From: Arthrobacter sp. UNC362MFTsu5.1
GTDB taxonomy: Bacteria > Actinomycetota > Actinomycetes > Actinomycetales > Micrococcaceae
Assembly (NCBI RefSeq): GCF_000685965.1
Contig: NZ_JMLE01000005.1
Coordinates: 62,001-126,000 of the forward strand
Length of the DNA: 64,000 bases
Reading direction: 5' to 3'
Positions 54,027 through 63,552 of this stretch are shown in pieces. The notes below the pieces were generated by a model that worked only from the letters and a program-made list of their open reading frames with translations, was not told the DNA's origin and searched no databases. The position numbers were made by a program, and so were the translations under genes. Every line of letters starts with the position of its first letter. Positions within the stretch are counted from its first letter, which is position 1.

Positions 54027-55415
54027 TCAGAGCAGGATCATCGGATCGACGGCCTGGCCGTTGAGCCAGGTCTCGAAGTGTGAGTGGCAGCCGGTTGAGT
54101 TGCCGGTTGTACCCGAATACGCGATGAGCTGACCCTGGCTGACCTGCTGCCCCAACGAGACCACCACGCTGCTGTTGTGGTAATAGATGGTGGTCAGCGA
54201 GTTGCCCTGGACGACGCCGTGCGAGATCTTCACGTTGTTGCCGCCGCCGTCGTTGCTCCACCCCGCCGATACGATAGTGCCTGCCGCCGGGGCGTAGACC
54301 GGGGTCCCGCAGCTGGCGCCAAAGTCGATACCGGTGTGCATGTAGCCGCCGGAACCGTAGAAGTCGACCGTGCCGGGCGGCGTCGCACGCCAGCCGAAAC
54401 CGGAGGTGATGGGGACGTCGGCCGAGAACGGATGCCGAAGGCCGAAGGCCGAAGGCGGTCCGACCTGCGGAACGTAGGGCTGGGCCGCCTGGCCGGCTGC
54501 CCTGGCCGCCGCGGCCGCGGCTTCGGCGATGCGGCGCTGCTCGGCCTCCCACGCTTCGCGCAGTTTCCGGTCACGTTCGACGATTTCCGCGGCCACCGCA
54601 TCCTGGGCTGCCTGCACCTTGGAGAGCTGGCTCTGGATGCCAGGCTTGGCCGCCTGGAGTTCGTTGTTGATGCGGGTGGTGTCAGCAATCAGCTTGTCCA
54701 CCTGTTCCTTCTTGGCGGCGGCTTCATCCCGGGCGGCCTTTTCCCGGGCCAGCGCGGCATCCGCCTTGGCCTTGAGGTCCTTGATCTCCGCCTCAACGGC
54801 CTGCAGGCGCGCCTCCGAATTAACGTTCGTTGCGTTCTGCTGGGACAGCTTGTCCATGGCGGAGTTCTGGCTACGCATGGCCTGGTCCGCCAGGTCCATG
54901 GTGTCGGTCAGGCTGCCGCCGCCCTTGGAGCCGAAGAAGAGCGTGAGGTTCGAGGGCACGCCGCCGGACTTGTAGGCCTGCGTGGCGATCTGGCCGATGA
55001 GTTTCTTGGTGTCGGCGATCTTCTTTTTGTCGGTCTCGAGCTGCTGCGTGATCTTGGCCTTGTTCTGCTGCGCCAGGTCCACCCGGGCAGCCAGTGCCTC
55101 GACTTCCTTGACTGCACTCGCCACCCGGCCCTGCGCCTCAAGCAGTGCCTGCTGTGCGGCCGGGAGCTGGCCCTGGTAGATCACCAGGTCGCCGGCTGCC
55201 TTGGCTATCTTGGCATCCACGAATTCAAGGGACTGCTGAACGCGGGCCGCTTCGGCTTCCAGCGCCGCCTGTTTGTCTTCCAGTTCGTCCGCGAAGGCCA
55301 CAGGGGTCGAGGCGCCCAGGCTCGCGGCCAGGAGCAGTGCCAGGGCAGCGCTGATGATGCGGCTTCCCCGTCCCGCGGTCCGGTGCCGGCGGGCCTTGCG
55401 GTCCAGATCTGTCAT
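54027..55415 (-). CDS. EnvC-like M23 (LytM) peptidase associated with FtsEX
   Basis: 462 residues from ATG 55415 (spacing 6 from AAGGA). Signal peptide, long coiled coil (about 45-310), then an Ala/Pro linker and a LytM domain with HTGIDFG and HSHFE metal motifs. Its position after ftsE-ftsX matches the actinobacterial murein hydrolase activated by FtsEX during septation. Completeness of the active site supports a true enzyme. Confidence 0.92.
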   Translation of the reverse strand: MTDLDRKARRHRTAGRGSRIISAALALLLAASLGASTPVAFADELEDKQAALEAEAARVQQSLEFVDAKIAKAAGDLVIYQGQLPAAQQALLEAQGRVASAVKEVEALAARVDLAQQNKAKITQQLETDKKKIADTKKLIGQIATQAYKSGGVPSNLTLFFGSKGGGSLTDTMDLADQAMRSQNSAMDKLSQQNATNVNSEARLQAVEAEIKDLKAKADAALAREKAARDEAAAKKEQVDKLIADTTRINNELQAAKPGIQSQLSKVQAAQDAVAAEIVERDRKLREAWEAEQRRIAEAAAAAARAAGQAAQPYVPQVGPPSAFGLRHPFSADVPITSGFGWRATPPGTVDFYGSGGYMHTGIDFGASCGTPVYAPAAGTIVSAGWSNDGGGNNVKISHGVVQGNSLTTIYYHNSSVVVSLGQQVSQGQLIAYSGTTGNSTGCHSHFETWLNGQAVDPMILL

Positions 55416-55442
55416 GGTCATTCCTTCGTTGGTATGCACAGC

Positions 55443-56357
55443 CTAGACCCGCAAATATCTACGTAAGGTCAAGAGAGACGAAATTCCCGCCAAAGTTGCG
55501 CCCAGGCCGAGCAGCGCCGGAGCCAGAATCAGGGTCTGCGCAGGAGAGATGAACGCCGTGTCCGGATACTGCTTTGACATGTATTCGCCGAGGAAGAAAT
55601 GGGCCACGGCCCAGAGCGTGCCCGAGGCCAGCGCCGCGCCGATCACGGCGGCGATCACGCCTTCGAGGATGAACGGCAGCTGAATCACGGTCTTGGAGGC
55701 GCCCACCAGCCGCATGATCCCGGTCTCCCGGCGCCGGCTGAACGCGGACAGCCGGATGGTGGTGGCGATGAGCAGGATGGCGCAGACGATCATCACGCCG
55801 GCGATGATGACTGCGACCAGGGAAGCCGCGTTCATCACCGAGAAGAGCCGTTCCAGGACCTGGCGCTGGTCGATGACCGTCTCGACGCCGGGCTGGGAGG
55901 AGAACGTCTCGCTGATGATCTGGTACTTTTCCGGATCCTTCATGTTGATCCGGAAGGAGGCGGGCAGCTGGTCCGGGGTCACCGAGTCAACGATCGGCGA
56001 GTTGGAGAACTGCTCCTTGAAGTGCTTGTAGGCGTCGTCCTTGGACTCAAACTGGAAGTCGTTGATGTACTGGGCCACAGCGGGTGATTCCAGCAGGGTG
56101 CGCAGGTTTTCCTGCTGCTCCGGCGTCGCCGTCCCGGTGGCGCAGCCGGCCGCCGTCGATCCGTCACCGCAGAGGAAGATGGCCACCTGGACCTTGTCGT
56201 ACCAGTAGCCCTTCATCTGGTTGATCTGGAGCTGCAGCATGCCGGCGGCACCGACGAAGGTCAGCGACACAAAGGTCACCAGGATGACCGAGACTACCAT
56301 GGACAGATTGCGCCTCAGGCCGCTGCCGATCTCGCTGAGGATGAAAGCCAGCCTCAC
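55443..56357 (-). CDS. ftsX: cell-division ABC membrane protein FtsX
   Basis: 304 residues; short cytoplasmic N-terminus, helix 1, an external loop (about 45-165), then three helices, ending [14 protein letters not shown] start overlaps the ftsE stop by four bases. Transmits ATP-driven changes to the extracellular hydrolase. Confidence 0.94.
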   Translation of the reverse strand: MRLAFILSEIGSGLRRNLSMVVSVILVTFVSLTFVGAAGMLQLQINQMKGYWYDKVQVAIFLCGDGSTAAGCATGTATPEQQENLRTLLESPAVAQYINDFQFESKDDAYKHFKEQFSNSPIVDSVTPDQLPASFRINMKDPEKYQIISETFSSQPGVETVIDQRQVLERLFSVMNAASLVAVIIAGVMIVCAILLIATTIRLSAFSRRRETGIMRLVGASKTVIQLPFILEGVIAAVIGAALASGTLWAVAHFFLGEYMSKQYPDTAFISPAQTLILAPALLGLGATLAGISSLLTLRRYLRV

Positions 56358-57151
56358 AGCTCCTCCCCCGACTGGGTGGAAGCGACCCCGTCACCCGGGT
56401 CCGCTGCAGACCCGTCCGGGCGTCCGCTGGCGTCCTTGAACCGGCGGGACTGCCCCACCACCGGCATCATCGATGTGTACAGTGCCCGGGCTTCGTCGCG
56501 AATGACGATACCGTTCCGGAGTTCAACCACACGTTTGCGCATCTCGTTGACGATGTCGTCGTCGTGCGTTGCCATCACCACTGTGGTGCCGTTCTGGTTG
56601 ATCTTGTCCAGGACGCCCATAATTCCCATCGACGTCGTGGGGTCAAGGTTTCCGGTGGGCTCATCCGCCAGGAGGATCCCCGGGCGGTTGACCACGGCAC
56701 GGGCGATCGCGACACGCTGCTGCTCACCGCCGGAGAGTTCGTGCGGCATGCGGTGCTCTTTGCCTTCCAGGCCCACCGTCTTGAGGACTTCGGGAACTGT
56801 GTCCCGGATGATGCTGCGGCTCTTGCCGATGACCTGCATGGCGAAGGCAACGTTCGCGAAGACGTTCTTTTGCGGGAGGAGCCGGAAGTCCTGGAACACG
56901 ACGCCGATCCCACGGCGCAGCCGCGGAACGCGCCAGCTTGAAATGTTCGCCACGTTCTGGCCGGCAACGTAGACAGCGCCGGAAGTGGCCCGGTCTTCCT
57001 TCAGCACCAGTCGGAGGAAAGTTGATTTGCCGGAACCGGAGGCGCCCACAAGGAACGCAAACTCACCACGGTCAATTTCAAGGTTGACAGAGTCCAGCGC
57101 AGGCCGGGCTGTCTGGTCGTAGACCTTGGTGACATTCTCGAAACGGATCAT
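56354..57151 (-). CDS. ftsE: cell-division ABC ATPase FtsE
   Basis: 265 residues from ATG 57151 ([12 protein letters not shown]). Walker A GASGSGKS, signature [14 protein letters not shown], Walker [14 protein letters not shown]. The tail beyond about residue 225 is longer than in E. coli FtsE and is Ser/Asp/Gly-rich. Confidence 0.94.
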   Translation of the reverse strand: MIRFENVTKVYDQTARPALDSVNLEIDRGEFAFLVGASGSGKSTFLRLVLKEDRATSGAVYVAGQNVANISSWRVPRLRRGIGVVFQDFRLLPQKNVFANVAFAMQVIGKSRSIIRDTVPEVLKTVGLEGKEHRMPHELSGGEQQRVAIARAVVNRPGILLADEPTGNLDPTTSMGIMGVLDKINQNGTTVVMATHDDDIVNEMRKRVVELRNGIVIRDEARALYTSMMPVVGQSRRFKDASGRPDGSAADPGDGVASTQSGEEL

Positions 57152-57338
57152 TGCCCTAAGAACCCTGCAGGACATGGCTTATGGAGCCCAGTACTGCAGC
57201 CGGTGCACGGGCTTTCTTTTGGGGGAAGTAGAGCTCCGGCTCCTCGACTATACGCACCGGCACCTGCAGAAAAGCTGGAGTTACCTGGCGTGTCGCAGGA
57301 TTTCAGCCACCGAATGGAGAGCCCCGCCGGTCCAGGGC

Positions 57339-58454
57339 CTAGTCGGCGGCGTTGCGGTTATCTGTCCGCCAGCGGATGCCGGCATCGATGAAGTCGTCGA
57401 TTTCGCCGTCGAACACTGCAGAGGTGTTGCCCACTTCGTGCTCGGTGCGGAGGTCCTTGACCATCTGGTACGGGTTCAGGACGTAGGAACGCATCTGGTC
57501 ACCCCACGAGGCCTTGACGTCGCCCGCGAACGCCTTCTTCTCCGCGTCTTCCTGCTCCTTCTTGAGCAGCAGGAGCCGGGACTGCAGCACGCGCAGGGCC
57601 GCCGCACGGTTCTGCAGCTGGGACTTCTCGTTCTGCATCGAGACCACGGTGCCGGTGGGGATGTGCGTCAGGCGCACCGCCGAGTCAGTGGTGTTGACTG
57701 ACTGGCCGCCGGGGCCGGAGGACCGGAAGACGTCCACGCGGATTTCGTTGTCCGGGATCTCGATGGAGTCCGTCTGCTCGATCAGCGGAATAACTTCCAC
57801 GGCCGCGAACGACGTCTGGCGGCGGCCCTGGTTGTCGAAGGGGCTGATCCGCACCAGGCGGTGGGTACCGGCCTCGACGCTCAGTGTGCCGTAAGCATAG
57901 GGTGCGTTGACCTCGAACGTGGCGGACTTGAGCCCGGCTTCCTCGGCGTAGGAGGTGTCCATAATCGTCGTCGGGTAGCCGTGGCGTTCCGCCCAGCGCA
58001 GGTACATCCGCAGCAGCATCTCGGCGAAGTCCGCGGCATCCACGCCGCCGGCGCCGGCACGGATCGTGACCACTGCCTCGCGTTCGTCGAACTCGCCGGA
58101 CAGCAGCGTCACCACTTCAAGGTCCTTCAGGGACTTCCGGATGGACTCGAGCTCGGCCGCGGCCTCGCCCATGGAAGCCGCGTCGTCCTCGTCCTGGCCG
58201 AGTTCCACCAGGACCTCCAGGTCGTCAATCCGGGCAACGAGCTTGTTGAGGCGTTCGAGCTCGCTCTGCCGGTGGGAGAGCCTGGAGGTGATCTTCTGCG
58301 CCGCCGCCGGGTCGTCCCAGAGGTTGGGCTCGCCTGCGCGCTCGCTCAGTTCAGCGATGTCTTCCTTCAGCTCCTCAACATTCGAGACGTTTTCGATGGA
58401 GGTGTAGGTGGCGCGCAAAGCGCGGATTTCTGCGGAAAAATCTATTTGAGCCAT
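57339..58454 (-). CDS. prfB: peptide chain release factor 2
   Basis: 371 residues. The UGA-reading SPF tripeptide is seen in SPFDNQGRR, and the catalytic GGQ in [15 protein letters not shown]. The reading frame is continuous from [10 protein letters not shown], so the programmed +1 frameshift found in many bacteria is absent. Confidence 0.95.
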   Translation of the reverse strand: MAQIDFSAEIRALRATYTSIENVSNVEELKEDIAELSERAGEPNLWDDPAAAQKITSRLSHRQSELERLNKLVARIDDLEVLVELGQDEDDAASMGEAAAELESIRKSLKDLEVVTLLSGEFDEREAVVTIRAGAGGVDAADFAEMLLRMYLRWAERHGYPTTIMDTSYAEEAGLKSATFEVNAPYAYGTLSVEAGTHRLVRISPFDNQGRRQTSFAAVEVIPLIEQTDSIEIPDNEIRVDVFRSSGPGGQSVNTTDSAVRLTHIPTGTVVSMQNEKSQLQNRAAALRVLQSRLLLLKKEQEDAEKKAFAGDVKASWGDQMRSYVLNPYQMVKDLRTEHEVGNTSAVFDGEIDDFIDAGIRWRTDNRNAAD

Positions 58455-58508
58455 GGTTGTTAAAGCCTACGCTATGGTTCCTAGCCGCCCGGCACCGGCT
58501 CAGCGGCA

Positions 58509-58922
58509 CTACCGGACCAGCCGGGAGCGTGCTGTGGAGGTGGCCTCAATCCTGATTCCGTCCGGAATGAGGAAGTTCACGATCGGAGGATGCACCTCGG
58601 CGCTCAGCACAACGACGGCGGTGGATCCGTCCGGGCTCCCGGTCTCCGGCGCCACGGCGAGCCCGTCGAACCTGGCAAAGGCGCCGTTCCGGCTGAGGTA
58701 GTCAGCGGCGACGCTGCGCACGCGCCCGCCGTTGAGGACCGCGGACGGGCTGCCGGCGCCTGTCTCGACCTGGCCAAGCGTGTAGCTGTCGGCCGCTGCC
58801 ACCGATGCCCCGTCAGCCGCGGACAGCAGCTTCTTGTGTTCAAGGTAGAGCGAGGATGCCGCCATGACTACGGTGGTCACCAGAAGCGCCAGGAACACGT
58901 AGCCGATGATCAGGACCATCAT
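58509..58922 (-). CDS. TadG/Flp-pilus-assembly-like membrane protein
   Basis: 137 residues; one N-terminal helix (MMVLIIGYVFLALLVTTVV), then a secreted domain. The codons before ATG 58922 read REEGQ in frame, as in homologues whose start lies further upstream, but I find no ATG, GTG or TTG start there before the upstream gene's frame ends. Last gene of the tad operon. Confidence 0.75.
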   Translation of the reverse strand: MMVLIIGYVFLALLVTTVVMAASSLYLEHKKLLSAADGASVAAADSYTLGQVETGAGSPSAVLNGGRVRSVAADYLSRNGAFARFDGLAVAPETGSPDGSTAVVVLSAEVHPPIVNFLIPDGIRIEATSTARSRLVR

Positions 58923-58966
58923 CTGCCCCTCTTCCCGGCGTGGTTCAGTGTCACGGTGTTGGGACG

Positions 58967-59464
58967 TTATCGGAATCGCCCCACAATCTGGGTGGCGGAG
59001 GCGTCCAGCCTGCTCGCGTTGAGCCGCATCGAATCGCTAAACGGTACAAAAGGCAGCGGCACCGTGAGGTGGACGGTAATGGTGACGGCCGACCCCGGGG
59101 CGAGGCAGTCCGAGGGCTGGCAGCTCGCGTCCATGCTCGCGTTGTCCGCCGGATGTCCGTAGTCCGCGAGGGCGAGCATGACTGCCTGCTCGGCTGCAAG
59201 ACGGCCGCTCTCCGCGTCGGGCTGGGCAACGTACACCTTGGCGGCCTGGTCCGCCGCGCCGACCACAGCGAAGGCGCCGCCCTGGATCTGCCCGACGGTG
59301 ATGATGAAATACACGAGGGGCACCATCAGGAGCAGGGCAAGGAACGTGAATTCGACGACGGCGCTTCCGCGCTCGTCAGAGGCGGCCTCCCCGCTCCGGG
59401 CCAAGGCTTCCCCGCTGCCGGCCCGGGAAAGCCTGGCCGCGATCTTACGGCTGGATGGCAGCAT
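58967..59464 (-). CDS. TadE-like pseudopilin (first)
   Basis: 165 residues with a RGSAVVEFTFLALLLMVPLVY segment, typical of TadE/TadF pseudopilins processed at the Gly-Ser-type site. It overlaps the upstream TadE-like gene by 20 bases. Confidence 0.82.
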   Translation of the reverse strand: MLPSSRKIAARLSRAGSGEALARSGEAASDERGSAVVEFTFLALLLMVPLVYFIITVGQIQGGAFAVVGAADQAAKVYVAQPDAESGRLAAEQAVMLALADYGHPADNASMDASCQPSDCLAPGSAVTITVHLTVPLPFVPFSDSMRLNASRLDASATQIVGRFR

Positions 59465-59891
59465 GGCCTTTCACCTCCAGAGCCTCCCGGGGACCGATCA
59501 ACCCGATCACCGGCAACGGCGCCCTGACCGTGACTTCGAGGGCGCGGATTCCCTGATAAGTGACCTCCGAGGTGGTCACGTCCTGAGCGAAGTCGGCGTT
59601 GAGCGCCATTCCGATGAGCTCGGTGGTGCGGTCCCCCGCGTCGGCCGCGTTCCGGTCGGCCAGCGTGCCGTATCTGGCTCCGGAGGCGGCGGCGTCGATC
59701 AGGGTGTTGCGGACATGCAGCACCAGCGTCAGCTGGATGATTGCCAGGAAGAACATCGTGAGTAGCCCGCCGACCAGTACGAAGTCCACCACCGCGGAAC
59801 CCCGTTCCCGCGGGGACATGGCTCCGCGCTCAGCCGGGTTCCCCGATGTCCGGCAAGCCTGATCGTCCGCCGCCGGGACCGCCGGAGGCAT
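59445..59891 (-). CDS. TadE-like pseudopilin (second)
   Basis: 148 residues with ERGSAVVDFVLVGGLLTMFF. The first about 24 residues may not be translated; an ATG at 59819 (MSPRERGSAVV) is a good alternative. Overlaps the next gene by 20 bases, which suggests coupling. Confidence 0.8.
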   Translation of the reverse strand: MPPAVPAADDQACRTSGNPAERGAMSPRERGSAVVDFVLVGGLLTMFFLAIIQLTLVLHVRNTLIDAAASGARYGTLADRNAADAGDRTTELIGMALNADFAQDVTTSEVTYQGIRALEVTVRAPLPVIGLIGPREALEVKGHAAIQP

Positions 59892-59894
59892 CTG

Positions 59895-60146
59895 CTAGTT
59901 TCCGACCTTGTCCATGGCCTGGTTGAACAGCCCCTCGAGGGCAGGTCCGGCCAGGGCCAGCAGGGCAGCTACGAGCACGGCCGACATCAGGGTGATCATT
60001 ACCCAGCCCGGCACGTCGCCTCGTTCCGGGTGGTCCGCGGTCCGGGCCGGACCGCGGCGGCTGTTCCCGACGAACTCCGCCGTTGTCCGGAGCAGCAGGA
60101 CGATGGGGAGGATGACTGCCAGGGCGCGGATTCCTATGTGCTTCAT
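59895..60146 (-). CDS. small Flp/Tad-locus membrane protein
   Basis: 83 residues from ATG 60146 (MKHIGIRALAVILP). Two hydrophobic segments; the second reads GWVMITLMSAVLVAALLAL and precedes a short tail ending AMDKVGN. Position and the GDVPGWVMITLM-type segment suggest a Flp-pilin-like or scaffold component, but it lacks a clear prepilin peptidase motif. Confidence 0.65.
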   Translation of the reverse strand: MKHIGIRALAVILPIVLLLRTTAEFVGNSRRGPARTADHPERGDVPGWVMITLMSAVLVAALLALAGPALEGLFNQAMDKVGN

Positions 60147-60241
60147 CGAGGTTCCATTCTGTGGGTTCGGGCTGTGGGTTCGGGCTGGAGTTCGTTTCCG
60201 GCGGTCCGGGTGATCGAGGTGTCCGGGTGATCCAGGTTCAG

Positions 60242-61183
60242 TCATAGGCCGATGCTGATGGCGGCGAGGCCGGGAAACACGGCAAAGATGACCGTCAACG
60301 GGAGGACGCCAAAGACCAGCGGGACCATCATGGCGATCTCCTTCTTTCCGGCCGATTCCATCAGCTCACGCTTGGCGGTGTCGCGAACATCCTGCGCCTG
60401 GGCCCTGAGGACGTCAGCAAGGGGTGTCCCCCGCTCCACTGCCACGATGATCCCGTCGACGAATCGCACCAAGGGCCCCAGGTCGGTCCGCGCCGAGAAC
60501 CGCTGCAACGCTTCGACGAGCGGTTTTCCGGCCCGGGTTTCCCCAAGAACCAGCTCAAATTCCGCGGCGAGTTCGCCGTGTGATGTCCTGCAGACCCTGT
60601 CCAGGGCGCCCGAGGCACTTTCCCCTGCGCTGACGGCAAGCGCCATCAGCTCGGCGAGGCTAGGGAACTCGGCCATCATCCGCTTTTCCCGCCTGCTGAT
60701 CTGGGCGCCAAGCCAGTAGTCCCTGAACAGGAATCCGCCAAGGCCGCTGCCGAGGACGGCCACGACGGCGAGGAACGGATTGAACTGTCCTGCGGCCGCT
60801 CCGACCAACACCAGGCCCGTGGCAACGACGAACGCCAGGACAGCCCACAGCAGCTGCTCTGCCCTGAAGTCGACAACAGACTTTCGGATTCCGGCCTGCG
60901 CCAACCTGCGGCTCAACGCCGAAGACCCCAGGTTGAACCGCCCGAGGAACGCGTGCGCGTCCTTGAGCATCGGGCGCAGGATGCGTTCGAGCGGACCGAA
61001 AGGCGTGAGGTTGCCCGCAGGGGCCATAAGCAGCCGGGACTCCAGGTTCTGGGACTTGAGTTGCGGTTCAATGCGTTCCGCAAAGCTCATGGGCCGCATG
61101 AACGGCAGCCGGACCACCAGAAGCCAGAGTCCGGCTCCGAGAAGGAGGCCGCAGATCACGGCAGCGGCTGCGGGCGACGTCAT
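60242..61183 (-). CDS. tadC: Tad secretion membrane protein TadC
   Basis: 313 residues from ATG 61183. T2SS F-domain with EFPSLAELMALAVSAGES and the C-terminal GKKEIAMMVPLVFGVLPLTV. It overlaps tadB by four bases. Forms the inner-membrane platform with TadB. Confidence 0.88.
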   Translation of the reverse strand: MTSPAAAAVICGLLLGAGLWLLVVRLPFMRPMSFAERIEPQLKSQNLESRLLMAPAGNLTPFGPLERILRPMLKDAHAFLGRFNLGSSALSRRLAQAGIRKSVVDFRAEQLLWAVLAFVVATGLVLVGAAAGQFNPFLAVVAVLGSGLGGFLFRDYWLGAQISRREKRMMAEFPSLAELMALAVSAGESASGALDRVCRTSHGELAAEFELVLGETRAGKPLVEALQRFSARTDLGPLVRFVDGIIVAVERGTPLADVLRAQAQDVRDTAKRELMESAGKKEIAMMVPLVFGVLPLTVIFAVFPGLAAISIGL

Positions 61184-62034
61184 CGGAGCACCCGCTCGTC
61201 TTCGGGAAGGGCCCCGATGCGCAGCATGACGGAGTAGCAGATGGCAGACACGACCAGTCCGCCGAGGAGCACCGCAGCCCCCATCGCCGTGTTGTATGCG
61301 GCGACCGCTTCGGGTCTGGTGGCCAGGAGGACCATGACAATCCACGGAGCAGCCACTGCGAGCCGGGCGGCATTCACCGTCCAGGACTGCCGGGCTTCGA
61401 GCTCGCTTCTGGTCCGTGCGCTTTCCCGCAGGAATTCGCCCAGGGTTCCCAACAGCCGGCCGAGGTCGGAGCCGCCCACTTCGCGCGTGAGCCTCAGGGC
61501 TTCGACAATCCGATCGGCGACGGGATCCGCAAGCCGTTCTTTGAGCCTGTTGAGTGCCGGATCGAACTGGCCGCCGGCGCGGTAGTCGGATCCAAAATCA
61601 CGAAAGACGTGCCGCAGTTCCTCAGGACCCTTGTCGCCCAATTGGATCAGCGCCTCCGGCAGGGACAACCCTGCCCTGATTGCGGAGCGAAGGTGGTCAA
61701 CAACATCGGGCCAGAGCTGGCGCAGCGTCGCCGTACGCTTGCGGGCCCGCCACCTGACAACTGCCATCGGAAGCCATCCGCCAAACAGGCCGAAGCAGGC
61801 GGAGATGGGCCAGGACCTGGTCACGGCGAAGAACACCAGACTCACGAATGCCCCGAGGCCAAGGCACGTAGCTACCAATCCGGGACCGGAGACGTTTTCA
61901 ATGCCCGCTGCCCGCAGCAGGTCCTGGAGCCGGCTGGAGCGGGGAGGCCGTTTGGCGGTCTGCGGCTGTTCCCATGCTGACCACCAGATGAGGAACAAAC
62001 CTGCACCGAGAACCACCCCCAGCACGGGGGCCAT
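61180..62034 (-). CDS. tadB: Tad secretion membrane protein TadB
   Basis: 284 residues; two N-terminal helices and an F-domain with WPDVVDHLRSAIRAGLSLPEAL and ATRPEAVAAYNTAMG. The stop of tadA and the ATG of tadB share one base, so the genes are tightly coupled. Confidence 0.9.
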   Translation of the reverse strand: MAPVLGVVLGAGLFLIWWSAWEQPQTAKRPPRSSRLQDLLRAAGIENVSGPGLVATCLGLGAFVSLVFFAVTRSWPISACFGLFGGWLPMAVVRWRARKRTATLRQLWPDVVDHLRSAIRAGLSLPEALIQLGDKGPEELRHVFRDFGSDYRAGGQFDPALNRLKERLADPVADRIVEALRLTREVGGSDLGRLLGTLGEFLRESARTRSELEARQSWTVNAARLAVAAPWIVMVLLATRPEAVAAYNTAMGAAVLLGGLVVSAICYSVMLRIGALPEDERVLR

Positions 62035-63257
62035 CAGCGGACCTCCAGCAGTGCCGCAACGTCGAAGCCCGCAGCGGCGAACTTCTCGACGGCGGGCATG
62101 GAGTTGGCTCTGGGCTGCAGCTGGCCGTCGGCCATTGAGAAGACCATCGACGACTCGATGATGCCGTTCTCAACCCGTCTGCCGAGGGAGAGGATCTCTG
62201 TCACCTGGCGGCGGCCGCTCGCGTGGCGGCTGCAGTGGACCACCAGATCAATGCATGAGGCGACCGTCGGCACTACGAACGCACTGGAGATGTTGTCACC
62301 GGCCAGCAGCGGAAGAGTGCACAGCTTGGTAACGGCGTCGTGCGCCGAGTTCGCATGCACAGTACACATGCCGGGAAGGCCGGAGTTGAGCGCGATGAGC
62401 ATATCCAGGCTTTCCGCCTCGCGGACTTCGCCCACCACCAGGCGGTCCGGCCGCATCCTTAGCGCTTCCTTGACAAGCCTGCGCAGCGGGATCTCTCCTT
62501 CGCCCTCAAGGTTCGGCTGGCGGCACTGCAAGCCCACAACATCACGCAAGGGAAACTGCAGTTCGAAGATTTCCTCCACCGTGATGACTCGCTCGCGCGC
62601 CCCGATGCTGGCAGCCAGGCAGTTCAGCATGGTGGTCTTCCCGGCCTGCGTCGCCCCCGACACCAGGATGTTGAGCCCGCTGGCTACCGCGGCACCCAGG
62701 AACCGGGCCGATTGGGGCGTGAGGGTGCCGAGCTCCACGAGGTGGTCGAGCCGGCTTGCCTTGACCACAAACTTTCGGATGTTGACCGCCCAGTGGCGCC
62801 TCGTAACGTCCGGGATGACAACGTGGAGCCGGGACCCGTCCGGGAGGGCCGCATCCACGAACGGCGAAGACATATCGAGCCGGCGGCCAGAGCTTTTCAG
62901 CATGCGTTCCACCAGGTCCCGAACCTGCTGATCCGAGAGACTCAGGGATGTGAGTTCAGATTCGCCGTTCCGCGCCACGTAGATTTCACTGGGTGCGTTG
63001 ATCCATATTTCTTCGATGGCGGGGTCATCCAGCAGTGGCTGCAACGCGCCGAAACCAGCAACGGCGTCGTACACGTGCCGGCGGGCTGTCTCCAGGGGGC
63101 CGATCGGAGGAAGCGGTCCCATGAGCGCACGCTCGTCGTAGTCGCTGACCGCCGCTTCGACCAGGCGCCTGACCTCGCCGGCCTGCCGAAGCGGGTCCAG
63201 GCCTCGGCGCCGAATCAGTTCGCGGACCTCGTCCTCCACAATTCGAACAGCATCCAT
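62034..63257 (-). CDS. tadA: Tad/CpaF-type secretion ATPase
   Basis: 407 residues of the type II/IV secretion ATPase family. Walker A GATQAGKT (201-208), Asp box VEEIFELQFPL, Walker B region and His box CTVHANSAHDAV. Drives assembly or export through TadBC. First gene of the leftward operon. Confidence 0.93.
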   Translation of the reverse strand: MDAVRIVEDEVRELIRRRGLDPLRQAGEVRRLVEAAVSDYDERALMGPLPPIGPLETARRHVYDAVAGFGALQPLLDDPAIEEIWINAPSEIYVARNGESELTSLSLSDQQVRDLVERMLKSSGRRLDMSSPFVDAALPDGSRLHVVIPDVTRRHWAVNIRKFVVKASRLDHLVELGTLTPQSARFLGAAVASGLNILVSGATQAGKTTMLNCLAASIGARERVITVEEIFELQFPLRDVVGLQCRQPNLEGEGEIPLRRLVKEALRMRPDRLVVGEVREAESLDMLIALNSGLPGMCTVHANSAHDAVTKLCTLPLLAGDNISSAFVVPTVASCIDLVVHCSRHASGRRQVTEILSLGRRVENGIIESSMVFSMADGQLQPRANSMPAVEKFAAAGFDVAALLEVR

Positions 63258-63375
63258 GAGTTCCCCAATACGACTGCCGCCCCCGACTGAGGCAGTACAA
63301 CTGCGTTAACGCTATGGGACTTGCACATGTCAGCCAAGTCACATCGGCAAAGCTGTGGATAAAGCGAAAATTCGA

Positions 63376-63437
63376 GTGAATTCTGATTCACATTGGTAAC
63401 ACCAGAACCACTAGTCGCTCCATGCACACTGGTGTTA
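63376..63437. promoter_or_regulatory. two inverted repeats in tad/secreted-protein divergent region
   Basis: GTGAAT-tctg-ATTCAC (63376-63391) and TAACACCAG (63397-63405) with CTGGTGTTA (63429-63437). They lie in the 295-bp gap between tadA and the rightward gene, which is otherwise empty. Confidence 0.4.
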
Positions 63438-63552
63438 TGGTAGGCGCGTTAAGTCAGACATATCTCACAGTTCGGTTATTCCTGCGGGATTCAGCTGTAG
63501 ATGCGACCTAGTGACCTGTTCTTCGGGGCATGTCATTATTCCGGAGCGAAAA

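Noticed and set aside
57339..58454. Programmed frameshift in prfB
   Set aside because: The frame is continuous through the start region, with no early in-frame UGA.
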